From Haloterrigena turkmenica DSM 5511 (GTDB lineage Archaea; Halobacteriota; Halobacteria; Halobacteriales; Natrialbaceae), in the NCBI RefSeq assembly GCF_000025325.1, contig NC_013744.1, positions 558,001 through 622,000 of the forward strand: 64,000 bases of DNA. Reading direction: 5' to 3'. Below are positions 16,982 through 25,347 of this stretch, piece after piece. The first letter of the stretch is position 1. Each line of letters starts with the position of its first letter. The translations under genes were made by a program, and so were the position numbers. Under the pieces are notes generated by a model, which saw only the letters and a program-made list of their open reading frames with translations, ran no database searches and was not told the DNA's origin.

Positions 16982-18628
16982 TCACTCCTCCCTGAGGAAC
17001 GTCGTTTCGAACCGGTGGACGCTCTCGTCCGTCCCCGCGATAACGACCTCGTCGCCCGGTTCGAATTCGAAGGTGGCGGGATCGAACTCCGAGATCGTTT
17101 CCCCGTCGCGAACGACGACGAGGACGACGATGCCGGTCTCGGATCGGACGTCGGCCTCGACGAGCGTCCGACCCGCCAGCCGACCGACGGGAAGTTTGAC
17201 GACGTCGATCTGTTTGTCCACCGCTAGCACTGACTCGTCCTCGAAGATCGTCGAGGCCAGCATTCGACCGCTGACCGTCGCCAGAGACTGAACGTACGCC
17301 GCGCCCGCCTGGTAGAGCTTTCTCTCGCTCTCCGGTTCGTTCGCCCGCACGATCACGTCGACGTCCGGGTTCAGATCGCTGACGATCAGCGTCGTGAAGA
17401 TCGCCGTCGTGTCGTCGTTGAGCGTGACGATAACGGCCGATGCGTCGTCAATGTCCGCTTCGCGGAAGACGTCCGGTTCCCTGACGTCCCCCACGACGTC
17501 GACGCCCGCCTTCTCTTGCCGATCGATCACGGTTACGTCCGAGTTCGTCCCGGCGAGGACGTCAGCAGCGGTCGACCCCGCCTCGCCGTACCCGGCTATG
17601 AGGACCCGCTGGGACGAAAACGGCCGGACGGACGACGTCGCTTCCTCGCGCAGGGCCGCGATCCGCTCCGGTTCGCCGGCGACCAACAGTCGAACGTCGT
17701 CGTCCAGTTCCACGGTCGGATCCATCGGGCTTTCGAACTGTCCGTCGATCCAGACGCCGACGACGTCGACACCGAACCGTTTCCGGAGCCGTACCTCCTC
17801 GGCGGTCCGGTTACAGAGGTCGCTTCCCGCCTCGATGGAGAGTTCGACCAGTTCCAGATCGTTCCCGAGTTCGACGGCGTCGTCGATCACCGTCGTGACG
17901 GCCGTCGGGACCTGGCGGGCGAGGCTCTCGCCCAAAAGCTGTCGGGGAGACAGGACCTCGTCCGCACCCGCGATCCGGTGGTACGTGTCGAGCGCCACGT
18001 CTTCGACGAACGTCACGATCCGAACGTCCGGGTTCACCTCCTTCGCGGAGAGAACGATACTCGCGTTGATGTCGTCGGCGGCGTCGGCCACGACGGCCGT
18101 CGCCCGCCCGACGCCCGCGTTCTCGAGCGCCTCGGTCGACTCCGGATCGCCGTGTATGACCCGATACTCGTCCTCGTGGAGGACCGTCGCCCGTTCGCCG
18201 TCGGGTTCGACGATCACGTACTCCCGGCCCCGCGACTCGAGTTCCGAGAGGAACGCCTCGCCGCGAGGGGAGTACTCGCAGATGACGATGTGATCCTCCA
18301 GATCCGTCGCCGCCGTCGGTGCCGACGGCGCGAGCGCGTTCTGGAGCCACGGAACCGCGAACACGTCCGCGGCGGTGAGAATGAGCCCGATTCCGGCGAG
18401 TTGCATCCCAATCACCAGCAGGTTCATCTGCGGCGTCTGCCACGGCGCGTCTTGGCCGTATCCCGTCGTCGTGTACGTCTGAAAGACGATCTCGAGGGAC
18501 CGATACAGCGGCTGCGGGCGGCCTTCCCACGCGGTCATGCCGTAGTTGTACAGGAGCGTAAAGAAGACGGTCGATACGACTACCAGTACGAAGTAATAGA
18601 CGGTGCGACGGGATTTCCACAGCGACAT
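16982..18628 (-). CDS. Potassium channel with tandem RCK (TrkA-N/TrkA-C) regulatory domains
   Basis: 548 aa. Two transmembrane helices (about 9-29 and 68-95) flank a pore loop with T55-G-Y-G58, the canonical K+ filter. Two complete RCK units follow: TrkA-N at about 108-225 (DHIVICEYSPRGEAFLSEL) with TrkA-C to about 320, and a second TrkA-N from about 337 (RVLIAGYGEAGSTAADVL) with TrkA-C to the end (about 470-545). The arrangement resembles MthK/Kch channels gated by ligands at the RCK ring. Role: potassium flux, important in salt-in halophiles. It lies directly downstream of the sulfur operon but 75 bp separate them. Confidence 0.93.
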   Translation of the reverse strand: MSLWKSRRTVYYFVLVVVSTVFFTLLYNYGMTAWEGRPQPLYRSLEIVFQTYTTTGYGQDAPWQTPQMNLLVIGMQLAGIGLILTAADVFAVPWLQNALAPSAPTAATDLEDHIVICEYSPRGEAFLSELESRGREYVIVEPDGERATVLHEDEYRVIHGDPESTEALENAGVGRATAVVADAADDINASIVLSAKEVNPDVRIVTFVEDVALDTYHRIAGADEVLSPRQLLGESLARQVPTAVTTVIDDAVELGNDLELVELSIEAGSDLCNRTAEEVRLRKRFGVDVVGVWIDGQFESPMDPTVELDDDVRLLVAGEPERIAALREEATSSVRPFSSQRVLIAGYGEAGSTAADVLAGTNSDVTVIDRQEKAGVDVVGDVREPDVFREADIDDASAVIVTLNDDTTAIFTTLIVSDLNPDVDVIVRANEPESERKLYQAGAAYVQSLATVSGRMLASTIFEDESVLAVDKQIDVVKLPVGRLAGRTLVEADVRSETGIVVLVVVRDGETISEFDPATFEFEPGDEVVIAGTDESVHRFETTFLREE

Positions 18629-18703
18629 ACGGCTACTACCCGGTGCCGACCTGTTGAGCGTGTTGGGCGAACGGAGCAGTCGACTATCGCTCGCGAGACG
18701 TCG

Positions 18704-19876
18704 TCAGTTACCCATGACTAGCATCGATCCGTAGCCGAGTCCGAACGCGAGCGCGAACGATCCGACCCAGGCGACGACGGTGAGTCCCAGCTTTCGCGGA
18801 CTGACGCCGGCTCCGCCGGCGACCGCGAGCCCGCTTCCGACGATCGCGCTCACGACGATCTCGTTGAACGAGACCGGCACCCCCAGCAGGACCGCACTCT
18901 GTGCGATGAGAAACGAGGGCACGAGCGTCGCGATCGATCGGCGCGGCCCCAACGACGCGTACTCCTGGGAGATCGACTTGATCATCCGCGGTGCGCTCGT
19001 CCAGGAGCCGACGAGGATTCCGACGCCGCCGCCGAGCAGGACCGCGATCGGCGACACCATCGGTAGTTCCTCGAGCAGCGGGAACAGCGGTCCGACGGCC
19101 AGCCCGACCTGACTCGCGCCCGCCGAGAACGCCACGAGTGCGCCGAGCGAGAGCAGGAACCGGCGCAGACCGTCGGCCTGATCACGTCCGACATCCCAGC
19201 GAACGACGGCCGCGACGAGCGTCCCGATCCCGAGGGAGACCGCGATCGTCGCGGCGGTGCCGTCGACGGGAACCAGCGTGGTCCCGGCGGCAGCGAGCGT
19301 TCCCCCGACCGACGAGAGAAACGCGAACTCGAGGTTCGCGACGACGGTGCCGACGATACCGGCGAGTATCGGAATGCTGAGGTTCTCGGGAACGTCCGGT
19401 CGCGGAAGAACGCTCGCGATTCCGTAGGCGATGCCCCCGCCGACGAACGGCGTGAGCACCCAGACCGCGCCGATTTCGGCGTACTTCCCCCAGGCCGGAT
19501 CGCCGCCGAGTGCGAAGCCGACGCCGATGACCGACCCGGTCACGGTGAACGCGGTCGCGATCGGGTAGCCGGTGTAGATGCCGATCGCCATCAGTCCGGC
19601 GCCGATCAGCAAGACGACAATGACGCCGCTGACCGGGAGGCTGACTCCGTCCACGAGGCCGTTACCGACGGCTTCGGATACATTTCCACCCTGGGTCACT
19701 GCACCGGCGAAGCCGAGGACCCCGACGAAAAACGCCGCGCGCATCGTCGGAATCGCGTTTGCGCCGACGGCCGGTGCGAACGGCGTCGCGCCACTCGAGC
19801 CGGCGCCGATCACCCAGGCCATGAACAGGCTCGCAACGGCGGCGGTGACGAACAGCAGTATCGTTGCAGGTTCCAT
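18704..19876 (-). CDS. PiT-family anion permease, probably sulfur-linked
   Basis: 390 aa, about ten hydrophobic segments. The PiT signatures are present in both halves: VGANAIPTMRAAFFVGVLGFAGA at the N-terminus and a C-terminal repeat with GSWTSAPRMIKSISQEY. The usual GANDVANA reads as GANAIPTM. The family normally imports phosphate, but known members such as Bacillus CysP move sulfate. Inferred: because it is the last gene of an operon with two YeeE/YedE halves and a rhodanese-MBL protein, sulfate or thiosulfate is more likely than phosphate. It starts 45 bp after the YeeE gene. Confidence 0.82.
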   Translation of the reverse strand: MEPATILLFVTAAVASLFMAWVIGAGSSGATPFAPAVGANAIPTMRAAFFVGVLGFAGAVTQGGNVSEAVGNGLVDGVSLPVSGVIVVLLIGAGLMAIGIYTGYPIATAFTVTGSVIGVGFALGGDPAWGKYAEIGAVWVLTPFVGGGIAYGIASVLPRPDVPENLSIPILAGIVGTVVANLEFAFLSSVGGTLAAAGTTLVPVDGTAATIAVSLGIGTLVAAVVRWDVGRDQADGLRRFLLSLGALVAFSAGASQVGLAVGPLFPLLEELPMVSPIAVLLGGGVGILVGSWTSAPRMIKSISQEYASLGPRRSIATLVPSFLIAQSAVLLGVPVSFNEIVVSAIVGSGLAVAGGAGVSPRKLGLTVVAWVGSFALAFGLGYGSMLVMGN

Positions 19877-19921
19877 CAGTGTACAGAAAGCTGCAGTTTA
19901 GGTCTCGAAATTCGAGCGGCG

Positions 19922-20383
19922 TTAGTCGGCACCCGCCGGGGCGGTTTCGGCCGCGGTACGCTTGCTGCGCCAGACGCCTTGCAGGTAGGCGCCGGCGAAC
20001 ATGCCGACGAGCGCCCACAGGATGGTGATATTGCCGATCCCGAGGCTGGCGTAGGCGGCGCCGGGACAGATTCCCGAGAGCCCCCAGCCGACGCCGAATA
20101 TCGCGCCGCCGATCAGGACGTTTCGGTCAAACGCCTTCAGCCGACGACGGTACGCGTCGCCCGTCAGCGGTGCGCCGTCGCGTATCCGGGGCATGACCGC
20201 GAAGGCGATCCCGGAGACGATCGCTGCGCCGAACATGACGAACAGCAGTCCGAAGTCGTCGAACTGGAGGAAGTCCAGTACAACCTCCGGTCGGGCCATG
20301 TGGCTGAACGCGAGGCCGAACCCGAAGATCAGGCCACCGACGAGGATCAGCGGCATGAACAGGGGATGGCGGTTCCCGTTCAT
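19922..20383 (-). CDS. YeeE/YedE family membrane protein, second half (DUF6691-like)
   Basis: 153 aa, about four helices. It carries the conserved cysteine-bearing phrase GVGWGLSGICPGAAYASLG near residue 95, equivalent to the thiosulfate-relay motif of YeeE. Known: YeeE (TsuA) transports thiosulfate through a chain of cysteines and works with TusA-like proteins. Here the transporter is split into two genes that overlap by 4 bp, so the two products probably assemble as one channel. The start at 20383 is fixed by this ATGA overlap. Confidence 0.88.
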   Translation of the reverse strand: MNGNRHPLFMPLILVGGLIFGFGLAFSHMARPEVVLDFLQFDDFGLLFVMFGAAIVSGIAFAVMPRIRDGAPLTGDAYRRRLKAFDRNVLIGGAIFGVGWGLSGICPGAAYASLGIGNITILWALVGMFAGAYLQGVWRSKRTAAETAPAGAD

Positions 20384-20886
20384 GGTGACATCCCGATGGC
20401 CTGAACGAGCTGGGCGGTCACGATCGCGACCGTCAGGAACGTGATCACGCCGACGATCGACGTCTTCGACGCCGAGCCGACGCCGCAGACGCCGTGGCCC
20501 GACGTACAACCCTTGCCGATACGCGTCCCGATCCCGACGAAGACGCCGCCCACTAGCAGCCGCCAGGGCTGGACGTTCGTCGTCCACGCGCCGCCCTGCC
20601 AGACGGCGGCGTACACCGCCGCCCCCAGGACGATCCCCAGCGTGAACACGACGCGCCAGTCTCGAGAGGCGCGGTACTGCTGGAACCGCGACCGGTCCGA
20701 GACGTACGAGAGCGTGGACTCGAGGAACGTGCTCGCGCCCGCGGCGATTCCCGTCCCGAGGTAGATGACGACCGCGCCGAGGCCGACGAGCAGTCCCCCG
20801 ATGGCGTATCGGGCAATCCCGTTTGGAAACGGCTCGGCCGGCACCGCCTGGGCGACGAGTTCAGCAGGCATTGCGATCTCGATCAT
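20380..20886 (-). CDS. YeeE/YedE family membrane protein, first half
   Basis: 168 aa, about four to five helices. It has the defining motif IGKGCTSGHGVCGVGSASKTS near residue 125, with two cysteines expected in the sulfur-relay path. It begins 5 bp after the stop of the rhodanese-MBL gene and overlaps the second YeeE half by 4 bp, placing it in a four-gene operon (20 kb locus) driven from the operator at 22130. Function by family: thiosulfate or other reduced-sulfur uptake. Confidence 0.88.
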   Translation of the reverse strand: MIEIAMPAELVAQAVPAEPFPNGIARYAIGGLLVGLGAVVIYLGTGIAAGASTFLESTLSYVSDRSRFQQYRASRDWRVVFTLGIVLGAAVYAAVWQGGAWTTNVQPWRLLVGGVFVGIGTRIGKGCTSGHGVCGVGSASKTSIVGVITFLTVAIVTAQLVQAIGMSP

Positions 20887-20891
20887 GTCGA

Positions 20892-22085
20892 TCAGTCATC
20901 CGCCAGCGACTCCTGGCTGGCCGCACAGTTGTTTGGACCGAGCTCGAGTTCGAACGCCTCCTCGTCGTCAGCCTCCTGCTGACCGAGGTTCGTCGGGATG
21001 ATGTCCTCGTAGTTGGCCGGCCGCGGCGGCATGTCCGAGAGGATCAATTCGACGAACTCGTCTTCGTCCATCGTCAGGGCGTCCATCTCCGCCGTGAGCT
21101 GGCCGACCGGTGCCGTGTACGTGCCGTCGTCGGCGGGTTCGGCCGCGTCGCTGAAGTGTGCGCCGCCGATCAGCGTGTCGTCGGGTAGGGTCAGCACGCG
21201 CTCCTGCAGCGACTCGTAGAGCTGCTTTGCAGCGTCTTCCGCGCCCTCGTCGCCCTCCTCTAAGTCGGGGCGGGCGACGCTCTCGACGAACAGCCCGTCG
21301 CCGGTCGCGAGCAGCGAGTCGTCGATCAGATACGAGGTCATCCCGGAGGTGTGACCGGGCGTGTAGACGGTCTCGATCGTCGCCGAACCGACCTGGAACT
21401 CGTCGCCGTCCGCGGCCAGCGTCATCTCGTCGGCGTAGGTGACGCCGCGGTCGACCGCCGCCTCGGGGATGACGCCTTCGACGCCGACCGCGTCGAGCGA
21501 ACGGACGCCCGAGATGTGGTCCGCGTGGATGTGCGTGTCGATCGCGTACTGTAGATCGACCCCCAGATCGTCCGCGTCTTCGAGGTACCGACTCGTGAAC
21601 GCGCGCAGCGGGTCGATCACGGCCGCCTCGTCGCCGTCGATGAGGAAGTAGCCGAGACAGCCGCTCGAGGGACGCTGGTACTGGTAGAGCGTCCCCGCGC
21701 CGTCGTAGCGGTCGACTTCGACGCGCTCGTAGATGCGCGCCCAGCCGTTCATCCCGTCCTCGAGGTGGTCCACGTCGTAGCCGCGTTCTTTCAGCGTCCC
21801 GGCGACGTACTCGCTCGAGCCGCCCTTCGCACAGAGAACCGTAATTTCGCGGTCGTTGGGAATCTGAGCAAGGACATCGTCGTCGATCTCGTCGTCCAGG
21901 AACTCGAAGTACGGAACGTTGATCGACTCGACGTTCTCGCCCTCGATTCGCCACTCGTCGTACTCTGACTCCATACGAGTGTCGAGGAGCGTGACTGCTT
22001 CGCCCGCGTCGATCCGCTCCTTCAGCCCGTCGGGGCTGACCGATTCGACTTCGACGTCCGGCATTGGAAGGTCCATATCGTCCAT
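20892..22085 (-). CDS. Rhodanese - metallo-beta-lactamase fusion (persulfide dioxygenase-like)
   Basis: 397 aa. The N-terminal rhodanese domain (about 12-120) has the active-site loop C85-A-K-G-G-S-S. The metallo-beta-lactamase domain (about 130-340) has H185-I-H187-A-D189-H190 plus later metal ligands in YTPGHTSGMTSYL and GDGLFVES. The order rhodanese then MBL is the reverse of many bacterial fusions. Known: ETHE1-like MBL proteins oxidise glutathione or other persulfides to sulfite, and rhodanese domains pass sulfane sulfur. Inferred: it detoxifies or routes persulfide formed from imported thiosulfate, giving sulfite that TauE could export. Its promoter has the shared sulfur operator. Confidence 0.9.
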   Translation of the reverse strand: MDDMDLPMPDVEVESVSPDGLKERIDAGEAVTLLDTRMESEYDEWRIEGENVESINVPYFEFLDDEIDDDVLAQIPNDREITVLCAKGGSSEYVAGTLKERGYDVDHLEDGMNGWARIYERVEVDRYDGAGTLYQYQRPSSGCLGYFLIDGDEAAVIDPLRAFTSRYLEDADDLGVDLQYAIDTHIHADHISGVRSLDAVGVEGVIPEAAVDRGVTYADEMTLAADGDEFQVGSATIETVYTPGHTSGMTSYLIDDSLLATGDGLFVESVARPDLEEGDEGAEDAAKQLYESLQERVLTLPDDTLIGGAHFSDAAEPADDGTYTAPVGQLTAEMDALTMDEDEFVELILSDMPPRPANYEDIIPTNLGQQEADDEEAFELELGPNNCAASQESLADD

Positions 22086-22113
22086 GTACAGTCATCAGTA
22101 TCGGCCGCTGGCA

Positions 22114-22143
22114 CTTAAGGGTTCGGATAGTATTTTACAATAC
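22114..22143 (-). promoter_or_regulatory. Promoter and operator of the rhodanese-MBL/YeeE/PiT operon
   Basis: TATA-like CTTAAGGG (22114-22121), 8 bp, then GTATTTTACAATAC (22130-22143). The outer half-sites GTATT and CAATAC match the thioredoxin operator exactly, while the centre differs (TTA for GCG). The TATA box lies 28 bp before the ATG at 22085, implying a leaderless transcript. A further half-site (CAATA) follows at 22147-22151. Confidence 0.7.
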
Positions 22144-22279
22144 ATACAATATAGAAGGGGCGAGATTATGGCCAGAATCGTAGTCCATCGGGTATAATTT
22201 TCATATAGCGCGCCCACAGGCGGTCTAACACTAGGATAAATCGCTAATCATCTCATTCGGCGTCTGTTCGGATGTTCGT

Positions 22280-22333
22280 GTATTGTGCAATAACCGATGC
22301 CCTTATGAGGGAGAGGGCTATATTGTACGATAG
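22280..22333 (+). promoter_or_regulatory. Promoter with two operator copies ahead of the TusA-DsrE operon
   Basis: First copy GTATTGTGCAATAA (22280-22293), then 6 bp and a TATA-like CCTTATG (22301-22307). Second copy ATATTGTACGATAG (22320-22333), 40 bp downstream of the first (about four helical turns), near the expected transcription start. The first copy lies upstream of TATA as in the other sulfur promoters, though with a 6-bp and not an 8-bp gap. The second could allow repression or feedback. Confidence 0.65.
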
Positions 22334-22355
22334 CTCCAATACGGAGCACAAAACA

Positions 22356-22601
22356 ATGAGTTCGGAATACCAGACCGCGGAGACGCTGGACGTGAAAGGA
22401 CAGTCCTGCCCGATGCCCATCGTGAAGACTAAGCAAGCGATCGACGACCTCCAGGCCGGCGACGTTCTCGAGGTCGTCGCGACGGACTCGGGCAGCATGA
22501 GCGACATTCAGGGGTGGGCCGACGGAACCGACGGCGTCGAACTCCTCGAGCAGGTCGAGGACGGCGATCTCTACACCCACTACGTGAAGAAGACGGAATA
22601 A
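22356..22601 (+). CDS. TusA-family sulfur carrier protein
   Basis: 81 aa. The signature C18-P-M-P sits in LDVKGQSCPMPIVKTKQAI, where the cysteine carries a persulfide. The rest is the beta-alpha-beta-alpha-beta-beta TusA fold, with a typical DLQAGDVLEVVATDSGSMSD section. Known: TusA passes sulfur from sulfurtransferases or YeeE transporters to biosynthetic or oxidation pathways. The ATG at 22356 was chosen to give the family length; the operators lie 23-76 bp upstream. Its stop overlaps the DsrE-like start by one base (TAATG). Confidence 0.92.
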   Translation: MSSEYQTAETLDVKGQSCPMPIVKTKQAIDDLQAGDVLEVVATDSGSMSDIQGWADGTDGVELLEQVEDGDLYTHYVKKTE

Positions 22602-23191
22602 TGAGCACGGACAACCCCACCTCGTCGGTCGACGACGCCGATCCAGACGTCGACGCCGCCGAGCTGCAGGCGCTGCGCGAGCGCGTCGAGGAACTGGAGG
22701 AGTCGATGGCAGCGGTGGACACTGGCGACGATCAGAAGAAGATGACCATCGTCGCGACACAGGGAAGTTTCGACATGGCGTATCCGCCACTGATCCTCGC
22801 GAGCACGGCGGCCGCCTTCGGCTGGGAGGTCGTCGTCTTCCACACGTTCTGGGGACTCGACATCCTCCACGAGGAGAAGTCGGCGGACCTCAAGCTGAGC
22901 GCCGTCGGGAACCCGAACATGCCGGTCCCGAATGCCGTGGCCGCGCTCCCCGGCATGGACACGATGGCCACGAAGATGATGCAGAAGAAGATCGACGACA
23001 ACGGCACCGCCACCATCGAGGAGTTGATCGACCTCTCGCTCGAGAGCGGCGTCGACCTGCAGGCCTGCCAGATGACCATCGAGCTGATGGACTACGACGA
23101 GGACGACTTCTACGACGGCGTCACCACCGGCGTCGGCGCGGCCACCGCGTTGCAACACATGGCCGAATCCGACATCCAACTCCTCGTCTAA
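22601..23191 (+). CDS. DsrE/DsrF/DrsH-like family protein
   Basis: 196 aa. A charged helical N-terminus (about 15-45, coiled-coil-like, LQALRERVEELEESMAAV) precedes a DsrE-like domain (about 50-196) with MTIVATQGSFDMAYPPLILA, EVVVFHTFWGLDILHEE and the conserved cysteine in ESGVDLQACQMTIELM. Known: DsrE-like proteins are sulfur carriers that exchange persulfide with TusA. It is translationally coupled to the TusA gene, so the pair is likely a carrier-acceptor couple. The start at 22601 is fixed by the TAATG overlap. Confidence 0.9.
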   Translation: MSTDNPTSSVDDADPDVDAAELQALRERVEELEESMAAVDTGDDQKKMTIVATQGSFDMAYPPLILASTAAAFGWEVVVFHTFWGLDILHEEKSADLKLSAVGNPNMPVPNAVAALPGMDTMATKMMQKKIDDNGTATIEELIDLSLESGVDLQACQMTIELMDYDEDDFYDGVTTGVGAATALQHMAESDIQLLV

Positions 23192-23626
23192 TCTTTCGCC
23201 GATACCGAGCCCGCGCTTCAAAGCCGAATCTACGCGTCCTCGAGCCGGTCGCCGACACAGAAAGCGATTGCCACGTTGAAAGAGACGGCGTGGGCGCCGA
23301 TTGGTGGAGACGTGCCTCTGACAGAGTGTAGCGTTTCGAATACCGCGCTGACTACACCCGTTCCGATATGTGGGATCCTCTGTTATTATCCTTTCGTATT
23401 ATAGTGTCTACTATACAATAATCCGCGAGCCATTTCTGCCAAAGAGACCGTCGTGGAATCGAAGGCGTTTGAGAGCGCTATCAAATCGCCATCAGCGCCG
23501 GCTGGCCGCCGATTCGGAGCCCTCGAGCCGACCTAGCGACTCGAGGTCGGCCTAAGTGGCGGGGACGGCCGCCGAAGGCCGACGATCACCGTGTCGCAGA
23601 AGTCGGCGCCGACGCCGGACGGCCGG
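23192..23626. other. Intergenic region, no gene seen
   Basis: 435 bp between two convergent transcripts. The middle is AT-rich (about 23365-23430), with GTATT at 23396-23400 and CAATA at 23416-23420; the distance between them does not fit the 14-bp sulfur operator. The right part holds short inverted CTCGAG-type repeats. I see no protein or RNA gene. Confidence 0.5.
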
Positions 23627-23986
23627 TTACTCGGCGTAGTCGTCGATCAGCTCGCGGAGTCGGTCCTCCGGCAGCGCGCCGGTGTGTTGTTCGACCTGTT
23701 CGCCGTCCGCGAAGAGGACGAGCGTCGGGACGCCGCGAACACCGTAGGTGGCCGCCAGTTGCTGGTGTTCGTCCACATCGACTTTCGCGATCACGGCCGC
23801 TGTCTCGTCGGCCAGTCCCTCGAGGACCGGCTCGAGCATCTGGCAGGGGCCACACCAGTCGGCGTAGAAGTCCACGAGGACGACATTGTACTCCGCGGTG
23901 ACGTCTTCGAGGTGAGCCTCGCTTTCGACGTGGAGGGGCTCGTCGATCGGTTCTCCTGCAGCACCGCCGCGTGCATCGGTTGCCAT
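23627..23986 (-). CDS. Thioredoxin
   Basis: 119 aa. The active site is W44-C45-G-P-C48, with the expected cis-proline phrase GVRGVPTLVLFADGE and C-terminal helix. It has an ~18-residue acidic N-terminal extension. Role: cytoplasmic dithiol reductant; in this context probably reduces persulfides or disulfides on the rhodanese, TusA and DsrE partners (inference). The start at 23986 lies 25 bp after a TATA-like box, so the mRNA is probably leaderless. It has the best copy of the shared sulfur operator. Confidence 0.94.
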   Translation of the reverse strand: MATDARGGAAGEPIDEPLHVESEAHLEDVTAEYNVVLVDFYADWCGPCQMLEPVLEGLADETAAVIAKVDVDEHQQLAATYGVRGVPTLVLFADGEQVEQHTGALPEDRLRELIDDYAE

Positions 23987-24011
23987 CAGTTCTCCGTACG
24001 AGCCGACGGCG

Positions 24012-24041
24012 TTTAAGGGTTATGTGTGTATTGCGCAATAC
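24012..24041 (-). promoter_or_regulatory. Promoter and perfect operator of the thioredoxin gene
   Basis: TATA-like TTTAAGGG (24012-24019), 8 bp, then GTATTGCGCAATAC (24028-24041), a perfect 14-bp palindrome. It is the reference copy for the sulfur motif. The TATA box is 25 bp before the ATG at 23986. Confidence 0.78.
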
Positions 24042-24179
24042 AATCTGACGGAGAACTGGTGTCGCTATCGGATGTCACTCGGACCGCTACCGCGCCACGA
24101 GATCGGATGAACCCCGAGAGGAAGGGAGGAGAGGGGGCTCATCGAACACCGTCCCACCGCGGTGTTCGCGTTCGCTTCT

Positions 24180-25031
24180 TCATTCGTCACCAGTCAATGT
24201 GTTCGAGACCGGACTCGAGTCAGACGGGATCGAGCGGAGAAATCGAACCATCAGCACGACGCTGCCGAGCGTCAACGCCCCGAAGATAACGATCTGGGGG
24301 GCGGGAACGGCCTGCCCGTCTCGGATCATGAAAACCGCCATCGCCAGTACCGCTCCGCCGAGCGTGGCGATCTTCACGAGGAGAACGGCGGTGAACGCGT
24401 ACCCATAGGGTCGGCCGACCCGCAGCCAGTACGCGGTGAGGACGAACGCGGGAACGATGATCCCGAGATCGAACGCGTAGATGACGGACGTCGGGAGTCC
24501 GGCCTCGACGATACTCGGTGGGATCGTCCCGGAGCGAATCGCGGGGAAGATTTCCGAGAGCCAGAGGAACGCTATCAGGACGCCCAGCAGCAGGTGGAAC
24601 GCGACGTACGCCCGGTCGGACCGCCGCCCCACCGATCGCTTCAGCGCGGTCGCGTCCAGCCGGACCATCCCGCCGACGAACGTGAAGAGCGTCAGCCAGA
24701 GCAGCGTCGTATAGATCAGGTAGAGTTCGTTGAACGCCGTCATGAACGAGTAGGAAGCGTACGTGTAGAGCAGGTAGCCGATCACGCCCAGCCAGACGAT
24801 GTAGCCGCGAAGCGATCCCCGGGTCGCGAAGTACAGCGACAGGACGAGGGCCGGCAACGCGACGACGAGCGTCAACAGGTCCTGTCCGTACATCTGCGGG
24901 AGGAGTACTGGCGCGTCGCGATAGAACCCGGGGACGAACAGCCCGACGGTCGTCGCGACCGCGGTCAAGATCGATATCACCGCCGTTGACAGGACGTACG
25001 AACGAGGAACAGGCGGGCGAGAAGTGGCCAT
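24180..25031 (-). CDS. Polytopic membrane protein of unknown function
   Basis: 283 aa from the ATG at 25031; a start at 25058 would add nine charged residues. About eight hydrophobic segments span residues 15-265, with few charged loops and no recognised motif. Phrases such as GYIVWLGVIGYLLYTYASYS resemble conserved uncharacterised membrane proteins found in both bacteria and haloarchaea. It is on the same strand as thioredoxin but 138 bp separate its stop from the thioredoxin promoter, so it is probably independent. Confidence 0.75.
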   Translation of the reverse strand: MATSRPPVPRSYVLSTAVISILTAVATTVGLFVPGFYRDAPVLLPQMYGQDLLTLVVALPALVLSLYFATRGSLRGYIVWLGVIGYLLYTYASYSFMTAFNELYLIYTTLLWLTLFTFVGGMVRLDATALKRSVGRRSDRAYVAFHLLLGVLIAFLWLSEIFPAIRSGTIPPSIVEAGLPTSVIYAFDLGIIVPAFVLTAYWLRVGRPYGYAFTAVLLVKIATLGGAVLAMAVFMIRDGQAVPAPQIVIFGALTLGSVVLMVRFLRSIPSDSSPVSNTLTGDE

Positions 25032-25347
25032 GTGGCTACGGGTTCTTCGTTCGGTCACCTGTATCTACTGCCGACGGAGGCCGAAGTCCCCCGTTGGAGG
25101 AGCGTTCTGTCAGTACGCCCTGAAGTTTGGGACGATGACCGTGAACGCTCCCGAAGTGGCGTCCGACGCGTTCGTGTCGAGAGTACGGGAGTCCGCTGAC
25201 AAGCCCGCTGCTTCAGCGGTGGGTAGCTGACGGTTGCTCCGATTCGTCGAGGCGGCATCCCTGTTAGCGCAACGTGCGGTGACTCGATATTCCTCGACGT
25301 TCTCAAAACCACTTCCAGCGCGCAATGATTCGACAGCAGCCAGCGGA
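25032..25347 (+). mobile_element. Probable right-end remnant of an IS1341/TnpB-type element
   Basis: No complete gene. A short plus frame ends in residues ADKPAASAVGS. The DNA at 25200-25230 (AAGCCCGCTGCTTCAGCGG followed by TGGGTAGCTGA) resembles the coding end and hairpin region of haloarchaeal TnpB elements, with an inverted repeat CCGCTG-CTT-CAGCGG (25204-25218). No catalytic domain remains. The rest of the region shows nothing. The assignment rests on a remembered pattern and a short hairpin. Confidence 0.3.

Noticed and set aside
23396-23420. GTATT ... CAATA pair between the DsrE-like and thioredoxin genes
   Set aside because: The half-sites are 15 bp apart, not 4 as in the sulfur operator, and no gene starts nearby.
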